Below, piece after piece: positions 33,652 through 46,889 of a stretch of DNA of 63,677 nt. Under the pieces are notes generated by a model, which was given only the letters and a program-made list of their open reading frames with translations, did no database searches and had not been told where the DNA came from. Within the stretch, counting starts at the first letter, position 1. Every line of letters begins with the position of its first letter. This stretch comes from Gnetum montanum (taxonomy: Eukaryota > Streptophyta > Gnetopsida > Gnetales > Gnetaceae), in NCBI GenBank assembly GCA_015680685.1, contig MNCI01008665.1, positions 380,105 to 443,781 on the forward strand, given 5' to 3'. Both the position numbers and the translations under genes were made by a program.

Positions 33652-36024
33652 TTAGAATGGGGAATATCCCCCATGACTAACCCTTGAATCATGGCGAGAA
33701 TTAATAAATTGAACGTTTGGATCTATGCATGTTGGAAATATTAGGGTCTGGTCATAGCCAAGCCACTGGGTGTCTTTTGATGTGCTGGTAGGAATATACC
33801 CAAATTGGGGTTCACACACTTGATGAAAGTAGGCATAATGGGGCAGACTATAAAATGTGGTCATGTGATAAGGAGCTAACCCATTATGACACTTGTGACC
33901 ATGGGATGGTATGCAAGGATCGATATGTCTTCCTACGTGGTTATATCCATTGGGTCGCATGGTTCTTAGAGCATTAATTGATGACCTAGATGAGGTAGCA
34001 AGATGTGTTAAGTTTGAGGAGGAAGGTGCATCACAGTGCTGGGCTTGTGCTAAGTTGGAGGATGTAGTGGTTTTAGAACCGTGTTGTCTCTTTATATGGT
34101 TTTGCCTAAAGAAAGGACAATTTTGACATTGTGGAGGGCTTCCATTGCTGTTGACAGTAGTAGCACAAGTAATGTTCGTGGGTTGGTGCTGTGGTGCAAA
34201 ACCTTCAGGTACAACTGGTGGCGATGTAGAAGAAGGTGAAGGATGAGAATATTAAGGATGAGAAGAAGTGTAAGGAACATGAGGTTGTAATCTCATGGGA
34301 GAGGACATGGGTTGATAGTACTCATGAGAATGATAACAATCAGGTGAAGTAGAGGATGTTGATCCAATTGGAGAAATTGGATCTTGAACATAATAAGCAC
34401 TTGGTTTCAAATGGTACGAAGGGTGTGGCCAGTTTGACAATGGCCTCCCCCACGATTGGGGGTTTTTCCACTGTGGTTGAACATAGTACTTCTGTACACA
34501 ATTTGGATGTAGCATTCCTCTCCAATGCTCATGTAAATGTGACAAGATTGGATATTGGCCTTTGAGGTGATCATACAGGCAAACATCACATTGATACGTA
34601 TGATTTGCAGTTGAGCTCCTATCCTTATTTTCTTCAACCCTTCTATTCACGTGTCAAATGGTGTTCTGTCCTGTTTCTAAGTTTGGCATCCTTTGTTTTT
34701 TTTTTTGGTTGTCAGAGTGATCTTGCATGGTTCCACCTCTAATAATGTTTGCATATTCTCCACATTTTTCATGTATCCATTCCATAATCTTATTGATCTT
34801 TACCTCAATTTCATCTAGTGATTGTAGTATTGGCAAAGATGGAGATGATTCCACCTCCTTGAGGTGAGTTGATTTCTCCTCTTTATGATTACGAACCTTT
34901 GCTATTTCGAGATTTTGTTCCTATTGAGATATTTCAACATTCTCCCATTTGGCAATTTCTCCTTCTTCTTTTACTACCTACTTAATAAGCTCTTGGAATT
35001 GATGGGTTTGTAGTTCATAAAGTTGACCTGGGGCATACATCCCTAGGGCCTCCCTTGTTTTGTTACGAAGCCCACCCATGATGTGATACATTATCCTTTC
35101 CTCAAAGAACCCATTGCCTAGGCATTGGTTTAGCAATGAATAATATCTTTCTAAGGCCATGTCCAAGGGTTCATGTTGCCCTTATTTCCATTCTTGGATT
35201 TGTCTCCTCAAGGCTAACACTCTTGCACCAGTTTGATATCTTTCATTGAAGAGTTCTACCATTGTTGGCCAATGGCAAATTGATTTCAGCCTTAAAGACA
35301 TGTACCATACTTTGGCTTGGCCAATGAGTGTCATAGGAAAGAGCTTAAGTCTTTGCCATCCATTATCAATGTTGTTCCATGAAGAGGCATCATAGAAGGC
35401 TTGTAAATGATGTTGCAGATCTAAATCATAGCCTCCTGAAAACTTGGAAAAGTTGTTTAAGCCAAAGCTGAGTAGAAGAATTTCCTTACAATGCCTACAA
35501 GGTATTTGAATAGCTTCTGTTATATGGATTAGGCTCTTAGTGGCCAGCAAGGGTTCATTGTCACTAAATAGGTTATGAGTTTGTGAGTTGGGACAATGTT
35601 GTCTTTGTTCATGTTGGTGTTCCTGACTTTGCCCATGGGTTCGATTTTTATTTCTATGCTAACCCCTTGAGAAATAGTCATCCATGTCATGACCTAACGT
35701 TGAAGGAGTAGAGGAAGAGAAAGAACTGGAAGACTTATCATGAATTTTGTAAGTCTCCCAATCATCCCATGATGCACTCTTACTAACCATTGAGAAGGTC
35801 CTAGGCCTCACAGGCCCCCTCATTCTATGGGATGTCCCATTCTCACTAAAGGTGTTTGAGTTGGATGACAAGAGTCCTTGAGTATTTTTGGGGTGTCCAT
35901 GAACATAGGAAACTCCTGCATAAGGTTGAGTACTCCAAACTTCTTCTTCATTATAAGTTGCGTTGGTTCTCCAATGAATTGCCTTACTAGTTGTTGTGTT
36001 ATCGTTGTCCTATGAGAGAGACAT
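33652..36024 (-). pseudogene. Element B gag, joined to pol-end tail
   Basis: All pieces lie in one phase from ATG at 36024 (MSLS) to TGA or stop at 33652, 791 codons, with about seven nonsense codons, mostly TAG. Landmarks: GGYDLDLQHHLQAFYDAS, RYQTGARVLALRRQIQEWK (35550-35182), ALERYYSLLNQCLG (35166 on), a zinc-knuckle-like CDVCLYDHLKGQ (34590), a Y/P/S-rich low-complexity tract, CPFFRQNH, and the pol-end tail ending SHGGYSPF. Protease and everything downstream of it in pol are missing. The tail shows that the deletion was internal, not terminal. Confidence 0.75.
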
Positions 36025-36139
36025 TATTATGGATTATGTGTGACTTAATTGAAATTAATCTTGTTTTCTAAAAGATATATCATTAATACTTTGTTACAAT
36101 GATCTTGTATGATATAACTAATCTAGATAGCTAGCACTG

Positions 36140-36157
36140 TCCTTGGCAATGGTGCCA
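36140..36157 (-). other. Primer-binding site of element B, tRNA-Asp type
   Basis: TGGCACCATTGCCAAGGA on the minus strand, directly inside the 5' LTR. Confidence 0.75.
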
Positions 36158-36158
36158 A

Positions 36159-37013
36159 TGATGAGTGGCAAGGTACCCCTACACTCAACCATACGAATAC
36201 AAGTGTGTACGCATGATCTAGTCAAACTCTGCAGATAGATTGGTTGTGGCACCTAGATAGTTACACGTTGATTGTAGCTCACTGTCTTTCCACCTAGACT
36301 AGTATTTTCTTTATCATGTATTGTTTAGTTCAGAGTGAGGTGTATGATGTGATTCCTAATTATTATGCTACTCCTAAGTCGATGGGAATTAACTTGGGTG
36401 AACTAATAGACGATGAAAAATAAAGTATAAGTTAGCCTAAGTGCAATGAGCATCCATCCTTAATTATTCATACACATCTTAGACCTCGTGTACTACTTCT
36501 AGAATTACCAAGCACAAACTACTGGAGCACTACTAGATATGCTACTGGGTTACCAAGTAGTTACAATTAAATGTTCATGATTAAGACGTACTCCTTCTGC
36601 ATTAATAATGGGAATAGTAAATGATGATAAAAAATAAATAATAATTAACAATTAAACAATTAAAAAGCTAAGTGAATGCTACAATGATGGAGTAGTCTCA
36701 ATCTTTATTGCTAATTATGTGCATGTCCAAGTACGTCACACTCAAACAAAGGTTCCGTACAGTTACAGCATCACACTGTGGGCATGCACTTGGGATAGGA
36801 ACTGAAAACTAATTGAAAACTAACTAAAAATTGACAAAATGACTCTACCCTAAAACTTACCAACAGACTCCCTTCCTATGCACCTAAGTACTATATTTAT
36901 AGGCCTACGCAAGAATCATGATATCGTGTATTCGATATCGTTATCTAGGCTGTGATATCATGTACCCAGTATCGAGTATCTGATATTGAGGCCTGGCAAA
37001 CCACAATTCATCA
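36159..37013 (-). repeat. Element B 5' LTR
   Basis: 855 bp. TATTTATA at 36894-36901. U3 contains the perfect palindrome CGATATCG (36933-36940) and several GATATC relatives. Clearly similar to 27834-28697. Confidence 0.9.
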
Positions 37014-37298
37014 ATTAACTATGGAAAAACTTGATGTTATATGTTGTTAAGGTTATTAATCATTTGGAGGAGTTAGAAAAATTTCCAAAAAACTTCATCA
37101 ATTTTTCATCAAAAACTTTAAGGTTTGCAGTCCCCATGATAAAGATCTTACCATCAGTAAGCATAGGATAGAAAAACAGAGTGATTTGGACAAACAGTTG
37201 GGGAGTTATGGGCTTTGGAAGGTTTTGGGCTTTGAAAAATTGCAAAAAATTCCTGTGTGTTATGAGCACATGACAAAAAATTCCTAAGTGTATGATAG

Positions 37299-37400
37299 TA
37301 TATATAGCGTGTATGCATTATGTCGATGATGCCTCGTTGATAGGGCCCCATTGATGTATTTAGCTGTGTTGACAAGGTCTTGTTGATGTAGTTGTTGACC
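37299..37400 (-). promoter_or_regulatory. Internal promoter-like block for ORF3, element C
   Basis: Minus strand: decayed GTTGAC/TCGAC-type units like those of C's LTR (37312-37400), then TATATATA (37299-37306). About 147 bases later lies the leader donor (37152). Confidence 0.5.
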
Positions 37401-38899
37401 ACTGTTGACTTTGGTCAAACTTGTAAAATACAAGGAATTTTTAAATGAAATTAGGATTAAATGAAAGCTTAAAAGGCCAATAATAGTATGAAAACATGAG
37501 AAGAGGATGTTGAATCTCATAACTTTGGAAAAATGAAGAAAAATGGATTCGAAGATGAATGAAATGAAAGGTTAAGAAGCACTAGGCAAAATACCCAATG
37601 GAATATGCAAAATATAGGATTGTAGCAATGTCAAAGGTAAGGAAAATTAACTAATTAAGCCAAGAGCTATGTAAGTGGGTCCTCTTCATAGCAAGCTCAT
37701 GCCCTTTTTTCCCTTGCATAACCTCAACTAAGAAGTTCATGGGCCCCATAGTCGACTTAATGATCATGAAAACTAAAGGACCAACTTTAAGGAATCTACT
37801 CAAGAATTCAAACACATTAGACCAAGACATGAAGCATAACATAGAATACAATAGTGAGGTGAGTAATGGAAGCATGGATGGATGATAGAGAAGGTGGAAT
37901 GGAGTTCCAAATTGAGGTCATAAGAAGTCCCTTGTAAAATGTGTGTTTAAAATGACCTAAGAAGATCCATCCTTAGTCTGAACCAAAACCATTCGCTTTT
38001 AGTGATTTCACATTGCCACCCTAAGATTGATTCACCCACTTGAGACACAAGAGTGCTTCCACAAAACAACCACCATTCCATAAGAAGATGAAAATAGAGA
38101 AGTAGAAAGTGAGAGAGAGAGGGCCTTAGTTAGAGGGAACTTTCAAGCATAGGTGCATGTCTTTCTAGTTCCATAACCAGTGCTTGTAGCCTGTTTATTT
38201 GTCCAAGGGAAGTGCTTTGAATTTCCATAATTTTTTTTGAATTTTTGGATGGGAACCACACCATGTAAAGACTTATTTGACTTCCTATTAATGGTTGGTA
38301 TGGAATGGTAAGAAGTCCATGAAAAACACTCAAGCACTCAAGCAAGTAGAAGAGTACAAAGAGTATTGAGTTCCCTTGAAGTTACATCCTTTAGAAACCT
38401 TCCTAATTCCAAAACTACCAAGTCCACTAATCGATTAAAAGCTTATTTAATGGAAGGGACTTCAAATTTCTAGAACAAGGAAAACCATAGAGTTTATTGG
38501 ATAGCCAAATGACATGGAATCATTGCCTATTCCATGATAAATAAACCATGTCAAATTCATCAAACATTAGAATTTGAAAATAGAAACCAGACATCGACAA
38601 TCACAACATTAAGCACAACCATAATTAGTAAATAGCAACAATGGCACTATTTCCTATGACAATAAAGTAATTTTGTTTGGCAAAAGTAAGGAAATATCAC
38701 ACTTGAATCAAAACAAAACAAAGTAAAATATATAAGAAAGTGTAAAATAATCAAGAAAGGTTCAAAGGTATTAATAATGGTGGAAAATTAGAAAAAATCT
38801 TGAAAATTAAAAATTTGTAAAATAAATAACTTGTAAAATCAAAAATGTGAAGAAAAGTAGAAAAACTAAGAAGCCTTATGGATAGTTAGCATGGATGGC
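37401..38899 (-). other. Non-coding spacer of element C
   Basis: Between pol and the internal promoter. The conserved block lies at 38166-38229. No gene seen. Confidence 0.6.
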
Positions 38900-40140
38900 C
38901 ATCTCCACCACAACTGAGTTGGAAGGAGGAGATCTAAAAAATAGAACGTGGTTGTCCATTCATCAAGATGGTAGTTGCATTAGCTTGTCTTGGCTCTAGG
39001 AAAGGTTTTACGTATTGGATATTGACCAACTTCTTTTTATCTAGGCTTTTAGGCTTGTAAGTCAACATGGCCCCAAAGGGAAAGGTTTGATCAATTTTAT
39101 AAGGTCCCTCTCATAATGTTTGAAATTTTACTTTTTGGGGTACATGTGCGAGGTTCCAGTAGAGAACCTTATCTCCTAGTTAAAGTTTTACTTTCTTGAT
39201 TCTAAGGTCATGACGTTGCTTGCTGAATACCTTGTTCACCTCATTCAAGGATAGGGCCACTAATTTATTTTCATCTAGCATGTTTAGGTTGATCATTATT
39301 TCTTTCTGTGCTAGACTTAGATTAATATTTAGATGATAGGCTATTGAGAGTGTACAAAGCTTGGATTGAATTGGGAGCATTGAAAGTTTTCCACACACTA
39401 ACTTCTAGGGAGAATAGCCAATAGGAAGTTTCTATGTTGAACGATAAGCCCAGAGGGAATTGTTAAGTTTTGGACTTCAATCTTTTTCTATATTTGCTAA
39501 TGGTCCATGTTAGTATCTTTGTGATCTCCTGGTTAGTTACCTCTGCTTGATTATTGGCTTGGGGATGATAGGGTGTTGTTAATTTATGTTCTACCCCCAA
39601 GCATTGCATTAATTTTCTAAAAGTGACACCTGTGAAATGAGTTCCATTATTAGAAATTAGTGATCATGGCACCCCAAACTTATTGATAATATTTTGTTGT
39701 ATAAATCTAGTCATAGTGGATGATGTACAATCAATAACGGTTGCTGCTTTTACCCATCTTGTGTAGTAGTTAACTGCTATGATAATATATGCCTTTCCAT
39801 TGGACATGGGTGTGATGAGACCCATGAAGTCAATGCCCCATATGTCAAAAGGTTCCAGTGTTTGAATCCACTATTGAGGACCTTCCATGCCAGTGGTCAT
39901 CCCCCCCTCTCGTTGAAAATGTTCACAAGACTTGACAAATTGGTGGGCATCCCTAAAGATTGTAGGCCAATAGTATCTTGCCATTAGGATTTTTATGGTT
40001 GTGCATCTTCCTACATAGTGGCCTCCACAAGGCCCTTCATGAGCATCTTGGAGAACACGCAATTGATCTCTGTTAAGGACATACCAATGAATCAGGCCAT
40101 CTGCATAGACCTTGTAGAGGTATATGTTGATTTCCATGAA
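38900..40140 (-). pseudogene. Element C integrase
   Basis: Minus strand. HHCC zinc part: HEGPCGGHYVGRCTT then CEHFQ (about 40050-39905). Core: FDIWGIDFMGLITPMSNGKA (39845 on) with the first catalytic Asp. The second Asp is changed (SNNGTHF for SDNGTHF). TPYHPQANNQAEVTNQ carries the catalytic Glu (about 39555). Several stops. It aligns well with D's integrase and with Athila-type integrases. The pol-end PPT-like motif is at about 38915. Confidence 0.75.
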
Positions 40141-40259
40141 ATATTTGGCCCGATGAAGAAATTATTGCTTTTGTCTAAAGTTAAGATCCTATAGCATCTC
40201 CTATGTGAGAAGAAAGGTGAGGATGCCATTATACCATGTTGTTTCTATGGGCGTTTGTT

Positions 40260-40720
40260 CATTTATTACTCTTGTAAAGAGGAGTTCGTCTAAAAACTGA
40301 TTAGAGAGTGGGCTCTCCTCCTCTTTATTATCCCATCTTAAACAAGAGAGGTGGTTAGTGATCACATTCTTGGTCCCTTTTCAATCTACCATTGTGAGAT
40401 TGAATTCTTGCAAGATCACAAGCCACTGTATGACACAAGGGCTCATTGGTGGCTTGTTCATGAGGAAGCAGATTGCACTATGGTCCATGTGCACAAATAT
40501 TTTGTAGCCAAGCACATAGTTCCTGAACTTTTCTAGAGCATACACCATTTCTATTAATTCTTTCTCCATGATGGTGTAATTTAATTGTTCTCCCACAATG
40601 CTTTGACTCGCACAGTGGATGTAATATGGATGTTTCTTATCATCCATCTATGTGAGAAATGCTTCCAAGGCATAGTTAGATGCATCTGTCATGATGTGGA
40701 AGGGTTTGAACTAGTCTAGT
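40260..40720 (-). pseudogene. Element C RNase H
   Basis: Degrades the RNA strand of RNA:DNA hybrids. HIMTDASNYALEAFLT (about 40700) supplies the first acidic residue, YTIMEKELIEMVYALEKFRNY the glutamate, and VHMDHSAI the third Asp. 40381-40647 is open. TAG separates it from RT. Confidence 0.75.
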
Positions 40721-40749
40721 GCTTGTAGGATTAGTGTTTCTATGAGCTT

Positions 40750-41700
40750 TTCTTTTAACTGTTGGAATGCATGTTCACATTCCTTGGTCTAGATGAAAGG
40801 TGCATCTTTCTTTATAAGCTCTACCAACGACTTTGTGATCTTAGAGAAATTCTCTATGAATCATCGATAGTAGCCAATGTGTCCAAAGAATGACCGAACA
40901 TCTTTTATGGTCTCTAGTTGGTGTGTTATTTCTTTGATGACCCTTATCTTTTTTCGGTTTACCTCAATCTCTTTTTACGAAATTTGGTGCCCTATCATAA
41001 TGCCTTCTTAGATCATGAGATGACTCTTTTGCTAGTTGAGCTGCAAGTTTGTTTCAACACATATCTTCAATACTTGCTCCATGCGGTCCCAGGCTTGTTC
41101 AAATGTAGCTCCATAGGTGGAAAAGTATCCATGAAGACTTCAACACCACTACCAATATACTATTGAGAGATACCAAGGACCATGTATTGAAATGTTGTAG
41201 GAGCATTGCACAGATCAAATGGCATCTTATAATATGTAAAAGTCCACCAGGGACTTGTGAATGTTGTCTTGGCCTGATCTTCTAGTATAATTTGGATTTG
41301 GTTATAGCCGCTATAACCATCCAAGAAGCTATAATAGCAATGCCCAGATATGATGTCTAACATTTGAACCACAAACGGCAATGGAAAATGATCTTTAAAT
41401 GTTGCCATATTCAACAACTTGANACAATGGAAAATGATCTTTAAATGTTGCCATATTCAACAACTTGAAGTTAATGCAAACCTGCCATTTGCCACCTTTC
41501 TTAGATACAATTACAAGTGGGCTAACCCACTTACTATTCGTGATGGGATAGATGAACCCCATCTTAAGGAGTTGTTCAATTTCGTCTTTAACAATCTACT
41601 TCAATTTGGGCTTCAACCACCTCTATGGCTACCTTCTAGGCTTCATGGTTGGGTTAGTGTAAATGCGATGTTGGCATATCCTTGAATCAATTGTAGTTAG
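40750..41700 (-). pseudogene. Element C reverse transcriptase
   Basis: Minus strand. 41160-41417 is open with FKDHFPLPFV, YYSFLDGYSGYNQIQI (first catalytic Asp) and MPFDLCNAPTTFQ. The polymerase box reads VFMDTF (about 41119-41140) where VFMDDF is expected. Several TAG stops. A single N with flanking duplication lies at 41423. Homologous to the RT of D and to Athila RTs. Confidence 0.75.
41423..41423. other. Assembly join: single N flanked by a direct duplicate
   Basis: About 45 bases (acaatggaaaatgatc... to caacaacttga) occur on both sides of the N with almost no change, as when overlapping contig ends were not merged. Confidence 0.8.
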
Positions 41701-41763
41701 CTCAGGATATGACCAAGAAAAGGCTATTGGCCACTTGTTAACTACCTTTAACAGCTTTTCTTT

Positions 41764-42760
41764 TTATCCAAGAGCATGTCTGGCATTAATTATGATTGGT
41801 TTACCATTATTTAAGAATGCATACTCCATATCGGCTGATAAAGTTTTAGCTCTAGGGGCTCTACTTGAAGTTATCAGGGATTTCCAACTCTCCCCAATAG
41901 GTATCATCATCTTCATTAGAGATTTGGGAATGAACTTGTTCAAGTTTGTCCATGCATTCAACATAAGCACATGCTAGGCTCTCAATTGGTTCTATGCATA
42001 GTGTGCTGGTATTTGAGTTAGCTATCAACCACTGGGTTCCCTCCTATTTTGTGGCTACTACATATAGACACCTTTGAATATTAACTTCCTATGCATACTA
42101 ATTGCATACTTTGATGGATGTATTGTTGATGGAAGAAATATTTTGCACATAATTTCAACTGTTGTCATTGTATGTGATGCATGGAATATGCTTCTTCTCT
42201 ATCTTTCCTAATTCATTATCTTTTGATATTTCTAGAGATAGGTCCCTTATGCCCATACATGCATCGATTGTGCTTAACCAAGCTCTTCCTATAATGATGG
42301 GGAAGTCACTTTTGCAGTTGTCCACCTTGATCACTAGAAAATTAGTAGGATAGAACCACCCAAAAACTATGGTCACAATGTCCTCTACTAATCCCAGAGG
42401 GAAAATAGTCAACTTATCTTCTAATTCTAGACAAATGTTGCTCTTCTTAAGAGGTGGTAGGTTCTAGGCCTTTACATGTCATGGCAGATGAGATTAACTC
42501 TAGAACCAGAGTCAAGAAGAGCCTTACATAGCTCATGTCCAGTGATTTGTAGATAAATGAGTGGACTTCCTAGATTAGATCTTTTTCTAGGAAGATTGCT
42601 AGCCTTGATGCAGTTAAAAATAGCATGAGTTAACATTACAGTGAAAATCCGATGCAGCACTTGGTTTGAAGGGCACTCGAAGGTATTTGATGTAGAGGAT
42701 GAGGGTGTTGGAGATGCAGGATGATTAGCCAAACTAGGTTGTGATGGTTGGAAAGGACTA
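41764..42760 (-). pseudogene. Element C aspartic protease and pre-RT linker
   Basis: 42472-42732 gives IFTVMLTHAIFN then ALLDSGSRVNLICHDM with the DSG active site. 42155-42412 gives FPLGLVEDIVTIVFGWFYPTNFLVI and IIIGRAWLSTIDA. The following part leads into the linker before RT. One frame break and stops in between. Confidence 0.75.
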
Positions 42761-45119
42761 CTGGGTTAGAAGAAGGCTCTTTTTCTTGATCAATTATCTA
42801 GACCTCTCGGCTAGAAAGCCAATTGTAAATGTACAACCCTCGTAGCATTTCATTGTTGTGACTATGAAGAAATCTCACCCTACATGGATGGAGCAAGAGG
42901 TAACTATGTTGAAGGTGGAGGTATGTGTGCAAAAAAATGTGGAGGATGGTATGGATATGGGTTCTCCCCTTGAGCAAATGATGAATGTGTTCGATGGTAC
43001 TCGGGAGGGTAATAGTGATACTGAAATGAGGTATGACTTGCAAAAATTCTTGGAGAGACGAGTTGTTGAACATAGTACCCATATGGATCTGGCTGCCTTT
43101 AAGGGTACTGTTGCCTTAGCAGTGGCATTTCCCATTATTATGGTTGATGCCATTATTGGTATTGTTCACAAGGTTTTGGAGGAGTTCCACTTGGGTAGTA
43201 GGTTTGTTGTTATTGGTGGATTTGTCTTGGATTGCCTTGAGGATAAGGCAATCATCTTGGTGCCTACCTACATGCTAGTCAAGGATTTAGTGCATACACC
43301 CCCAAACTCTTGTAAGTGTGACACCATAGAGCAAAAACCCTTGGAATGTTTGTATTCACAAATGTATTGATAGATGTCACAATCAGTTTCATCATTAGAG
43401 TCAGTTTCCATAACTTCTTCTATGGTAGTAGCTTTGCCCTTACCTCTTTGGTAGTCACATTCAACTTCTTTTCACCTCTTGTGGTTATGATCACTATTTT
43501 TCTCTTTGGATTCTTCAGCAATCTTCAAAATGGTTTAAAATTTTTCATCCAAAAAGTTCCATAATTTATTAACCTATGTTGAAATATCATAAATAGATTT
43601 TTTGAATGGGCAAGGTTTTCCTGTTCACCACTTCATTGAGTGGTGACTCCTCATCACAAAATTGAACCTCCCATTTCCTGATGAAAGGGTCGCTATTATA
43701 CTCTTCTGCACTCTCCCTTTTTCATAGTTCACCTTCTTCTTTTGCTACTTGCTTAATTAGCCTTTGTATCTGATGAGCTCTTAGTTCAAACAATCTTCCT
43801 TGGACATACACCCCAAGGATTCTTCTAGTTTCTACTTTGAGCTGATCTATGATGTGGCAAAGTTGTTCCCTCTGAGAATAACCATGGGTAGGGCATCAGT
43901 GTAAGAGTGAATAGTATCTACCAATAGCAACATCTAAGGGTTCATGTGCTCCTTATTTCCAACCTTGGCTTTACCTTCTTAGATTAGACACTTTGGAGTA
44001 CATTTGATATTTATCATTGAATAGGTCCACCATGGTACTCCATCTATGAATAGATTTTGGCTCTAAGGACTGGTACCAACTTTCATCTTCCTTGATGAGT
44101 ATCCTAGGAAAAAGCTTAAGTTTTTGCCACTCATTTTCTATGTTTTGTAAGGCACAGGCATCATGAAAAGCTTGTAGATACATCTGCATATCAAAATTAT
44201 ATCCCCCCTCAAATCTTGGGATATTGTTCATGTCTAATTGCTTGATCTAGCTATCTTTTATATGTCTAGTTGGAATTTTAACTGCCTTTGCAATATTGAG
44301 CATGCTTTGAGTCACTAATATAGGTTCATCATCATCACTACATCGATGACACCAATGATTTTTCCAACCACCCCTTCATTCTTGGTGGCCTTCAGGGTCA
44401 TTTTTTTCTCATTGATCATCTTCATCACAATTATTTCGATGACGAATTCTATGGGAATTGGTAGATGAAGAGGAATGTTTGGAATCAAATGAAGAGGATG
44501 AAGAGAAATATGGATTGCCACCACCACCATGGTGTCTACAATCACTCTGTTGCTTATTAAGGCCATCATCCATAGATCCTTTGCTATTGCGATGCTTGCC
44601 CAAGTCCCTACCTTGACTGTCACATTTTTCTAAACCTAGTTTATGAATTGTGGATCGTAGGTTCAGGGTCAAACCCTCATCACTAGTATCAAGGAGTGGA
44701 GAATCTTTATGTTAAGAACCCTCAAGAGGAGGATCCTCATTGTCATATGGATTTAGTAGGAACAAGAGATTAGTGTAATGTTTTCCCTTAGTAGCCTCAT
44801 GGAGCTTCTCCTAGCGTCAATTTCGCTTGCATTGTGTTTTAGTGGGATAGTAGTTTCGAGTGTCATAACCATCCATAACGTATTCCTCATGAAGATCTGT
44901 GATGCCCAACTTGTTAAGAGTTTTAAATAGCATCCCAAGCATAGATCAATCAGGGGGCAAGACAGTGTTGCCCTCCATGACATGCCATCACAGTTGTTCA
45001 TCTTGATGTACGATGAAGGTAAAGTCTAGCAAATACTCATCTAGATGAGTATATACCACTTTGCACTCTTGTGGCACCGACGGTTTGACATCTTCGCACT
45101 TGTGAAAAGAAGAAGATAT
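42761..45119 (-). pseudogene. Element C gag
   Basis: The start codon at 45117-45119 has decayed to ATA before SSSFHK. Then VPQECKVVYTHLDEYL, a serine-rich tract (44409-44672), NIPRFEGGYNFDMQMYLQAFHDA (44231 on), FNDKYQMYSKVSNLRR, a zinc-knuckle-like region near 43340 and a Y/P-rich tract (43100-42850). Colinear with family A gag. Frameshifts and many stops. Confidence 0.7.
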
Positions 45120-45254
45120 TTTGTAAAACAAAATAAAATCATCAATGTGCCTTTGTAATTCTATGAATAGCAGGAATGGTAGTGACCTTGAGGTTCATAC
45201 AATGATATTAATAATATTCACTAATCCTAGATAATGCACGTTTCAATAAACAAA

Positions 45255-45273
45255 GTCCCTAGCAACAATGCCA
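45255..45273 (-). other. Primer-binding site of element C, tRNA-Asp type
   Basis: TGGCATTGTTGCTAGGGA-like on the minus strand, directly inside the 5' LTR. Confidence 0.7.
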
Positions 45274-45274
45274 A

Positions 45275-46197
45275 CGATGAATGGCAAGTACCCCTATGCC
45301 CAATCATACGAATCACAAAGCATTCACACATGATTCAGTCAAATTCCATGGACTTTATTGTTTCTAGTGCACCAGTCCTCTAGGAAGTGAATCTTTCCTT
45401 AAGGTTAATTGTTGTCTTTCCAATTACACTTGTGACGTGTAATGGTATGGTTAAGTGTAATTGAGGCATCTACTTTTTATCATTTTGTATTTTTATGGTT
45501 TCGGTGCTTAAAGAGGAATAAAGTGGTTGGATTAACTAATTTAATTAACTAATCAACTAATGTCTAACTAGTCCTAACAAAAGCATTTGATCCCACTTTC
45601 CATACATGTCCTGAACCCATGTATCCAATGTTGACTGACCAAGCGCTATGCTATTGGGTGTACCAAGCAATAATGCTATTGGGATGACCAAGCGAATACA
45701 TGTTACATTCAAAGTGATCATACTTATGTGTGTAATCTACCTTGCTAAATTGCTTCATTAACTTAATTACTGAAAACATTTATATACATAATTGAAAGCA
45801 TTAACTAGATAATTAAAACATTAAATGCATAAATAAAATATTTAATCTATCCAAAGTGCTACAAGGTTTATAAAAAAAACTCATCTTTATTGTTGCACAC
45901 AATGTCATGCTCAGGTACAACAATGCTTGAATAAAGATCCACATACTCAATGACTCTTGCTGTGGACACTTGGGAGGAAAATTTTAACTTTCAAATGGAG
46001 AAATTGTAAGAGCTTCACTGCAACTACAATCTCTAATTTCCATAAATGTGACAAGTAGGCATGTATTTATAGTTGAAAACCAACATTGCGTTGACGGGGC
46101 CTCATAGACACATGATACGATGCATAGACGAGGCCTCATTGACAAGGCCAAATTGACAAGGCCTCGTCGACATAACCAATTGAACTGCAACTCATTA
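45275..46197 (-). repeat. Element C 5' LTR
   Basis: About 923 bp. The ends are decayed (CGATGA and CATTA). TATTTATA at 46064-46071. U3 (46085-46175) holds repeated GTTGAC/GTCGAC units. Longer than the 3' LTR through extra copies of these units. Confidence 0.85.
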
Positions 46198-46889
46198 TTT
46201 GTCTTCTCAATTCCACTTGTGAGGTACAAGTATATGGTTGTGTGATTGAGGTATGTGATTTTTATTATTTTATATTTTATAAGTTTAATTGGCTAGAACT
46301 TGAATGAAAGGTAGAATAATTTAAGATCTAATTCATCTACTACCTAGCTAGCTTAACACAAGTACCTGTTTTCACTCTCTAGACACATCCTGAACACATA
46401 GAGTGCTACTACATTATGAAATGTTAAGCGTTTTTGGGTTACCAAGCACTACATGTATGCTCGGAGTGGTCATGCTTATGTTCATTAATAAGTAGAAATT
46501 AACTGCCTAATTAAAGTGCATTAAAGTAAAGTGCATGAATATCAAATGCATTAAAAAAACATTAATCTATTCTTAGTGTTGCAAGGATTATCAAAAGGGC
46601 TCATCTTTGTTCCCTTCACACTATTGTGCTCAAGTACATTAGTGCTTGAATAAAGGTTTGTACAAACTCAAAAAATATTCTAACTCTAGAGAAAACAAAT
46701 TGCAAGGGCTTCGCTATGCTATGCAAAAATTGACTAAAAACTATCTAAAAATCGTGAGTGCAAGCACTATATTTATAGGCTAACATATACCTTGTGATAT
46801 CAAATATTTGACATCGCATCTTAGGCTCCAACATCAAGTATTCGATGTTGAGGCTTCAGTGTCAAAGCTAGTCAAAACATGATTTATCA
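46198..46889 (-). repeat. Element D 3' LTR, right fragment
   Basis: Continues 23595-23732. Aligns with about 54766-55524. The palindrome region near 46800-46860 is of GATATT/GATGTT type. Ends before the PPT-like TACCTCCAT (46890-46898). Confidence 0.8.

Larger units (their letters stand above)
27834..37013 (-). mobile_element. Element B, non-autonomous Athila-like element with gag and ORF3 only
   Basis: 5' LTR 36159-37013, 3' LTR 27834-28697, interior 28698-36158. Flanks GTTAA and ATTAA agree in four of five bases, a likely decayed target duplication. The interior carries a single-phase gag with the pol-end tail and then the internal promoter, leader intron and ORF3. No protease, RT, RNase H or integrase is present. 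Confidence 0.85.
27647..37151 (-). other. Leader intron of element C ORF3, interrupted by element B
   Basis: Donor: gatg then GTAAGATC (ends at 37152). Acceptor: gattatag before the ATG at 27646. Without B (27834-37013) and one target copy the intron is about 320 bases, almost equal to B's own 319-base leader intron. Confidence 0.55.
23733..46197 (-). mobile_element. Element C, Athila-like Ty3/gypsy, gag-pol plus ORF3, carrying nested B
   Basis: 5' LTR 45275-46197, 3' LTR 23733-24579, both clearly related. It sits inside the 3' LTR of D; the two D fragments align with the intact D LTR around the site. A possible TTATT target duplication is visible but the LTR ends are not exact. It is the only element here with the complete set of gag, PR, RT, RH, IN and ORF3, all with nonsense mutations. 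Confidence 0.85.

Noticed and set aside
42858-43370. Plus-strand ORF of 170 codons
   Set aside because: Antisense shadow of element C gag; the minus frame has the gag landmarks.
46198-46210. Clean target duplication for element C
   Set aside because: TTATT can be found on both sides, but the LTR ends are decayed and extra bases remain, so the duplication is only possible, not shown.
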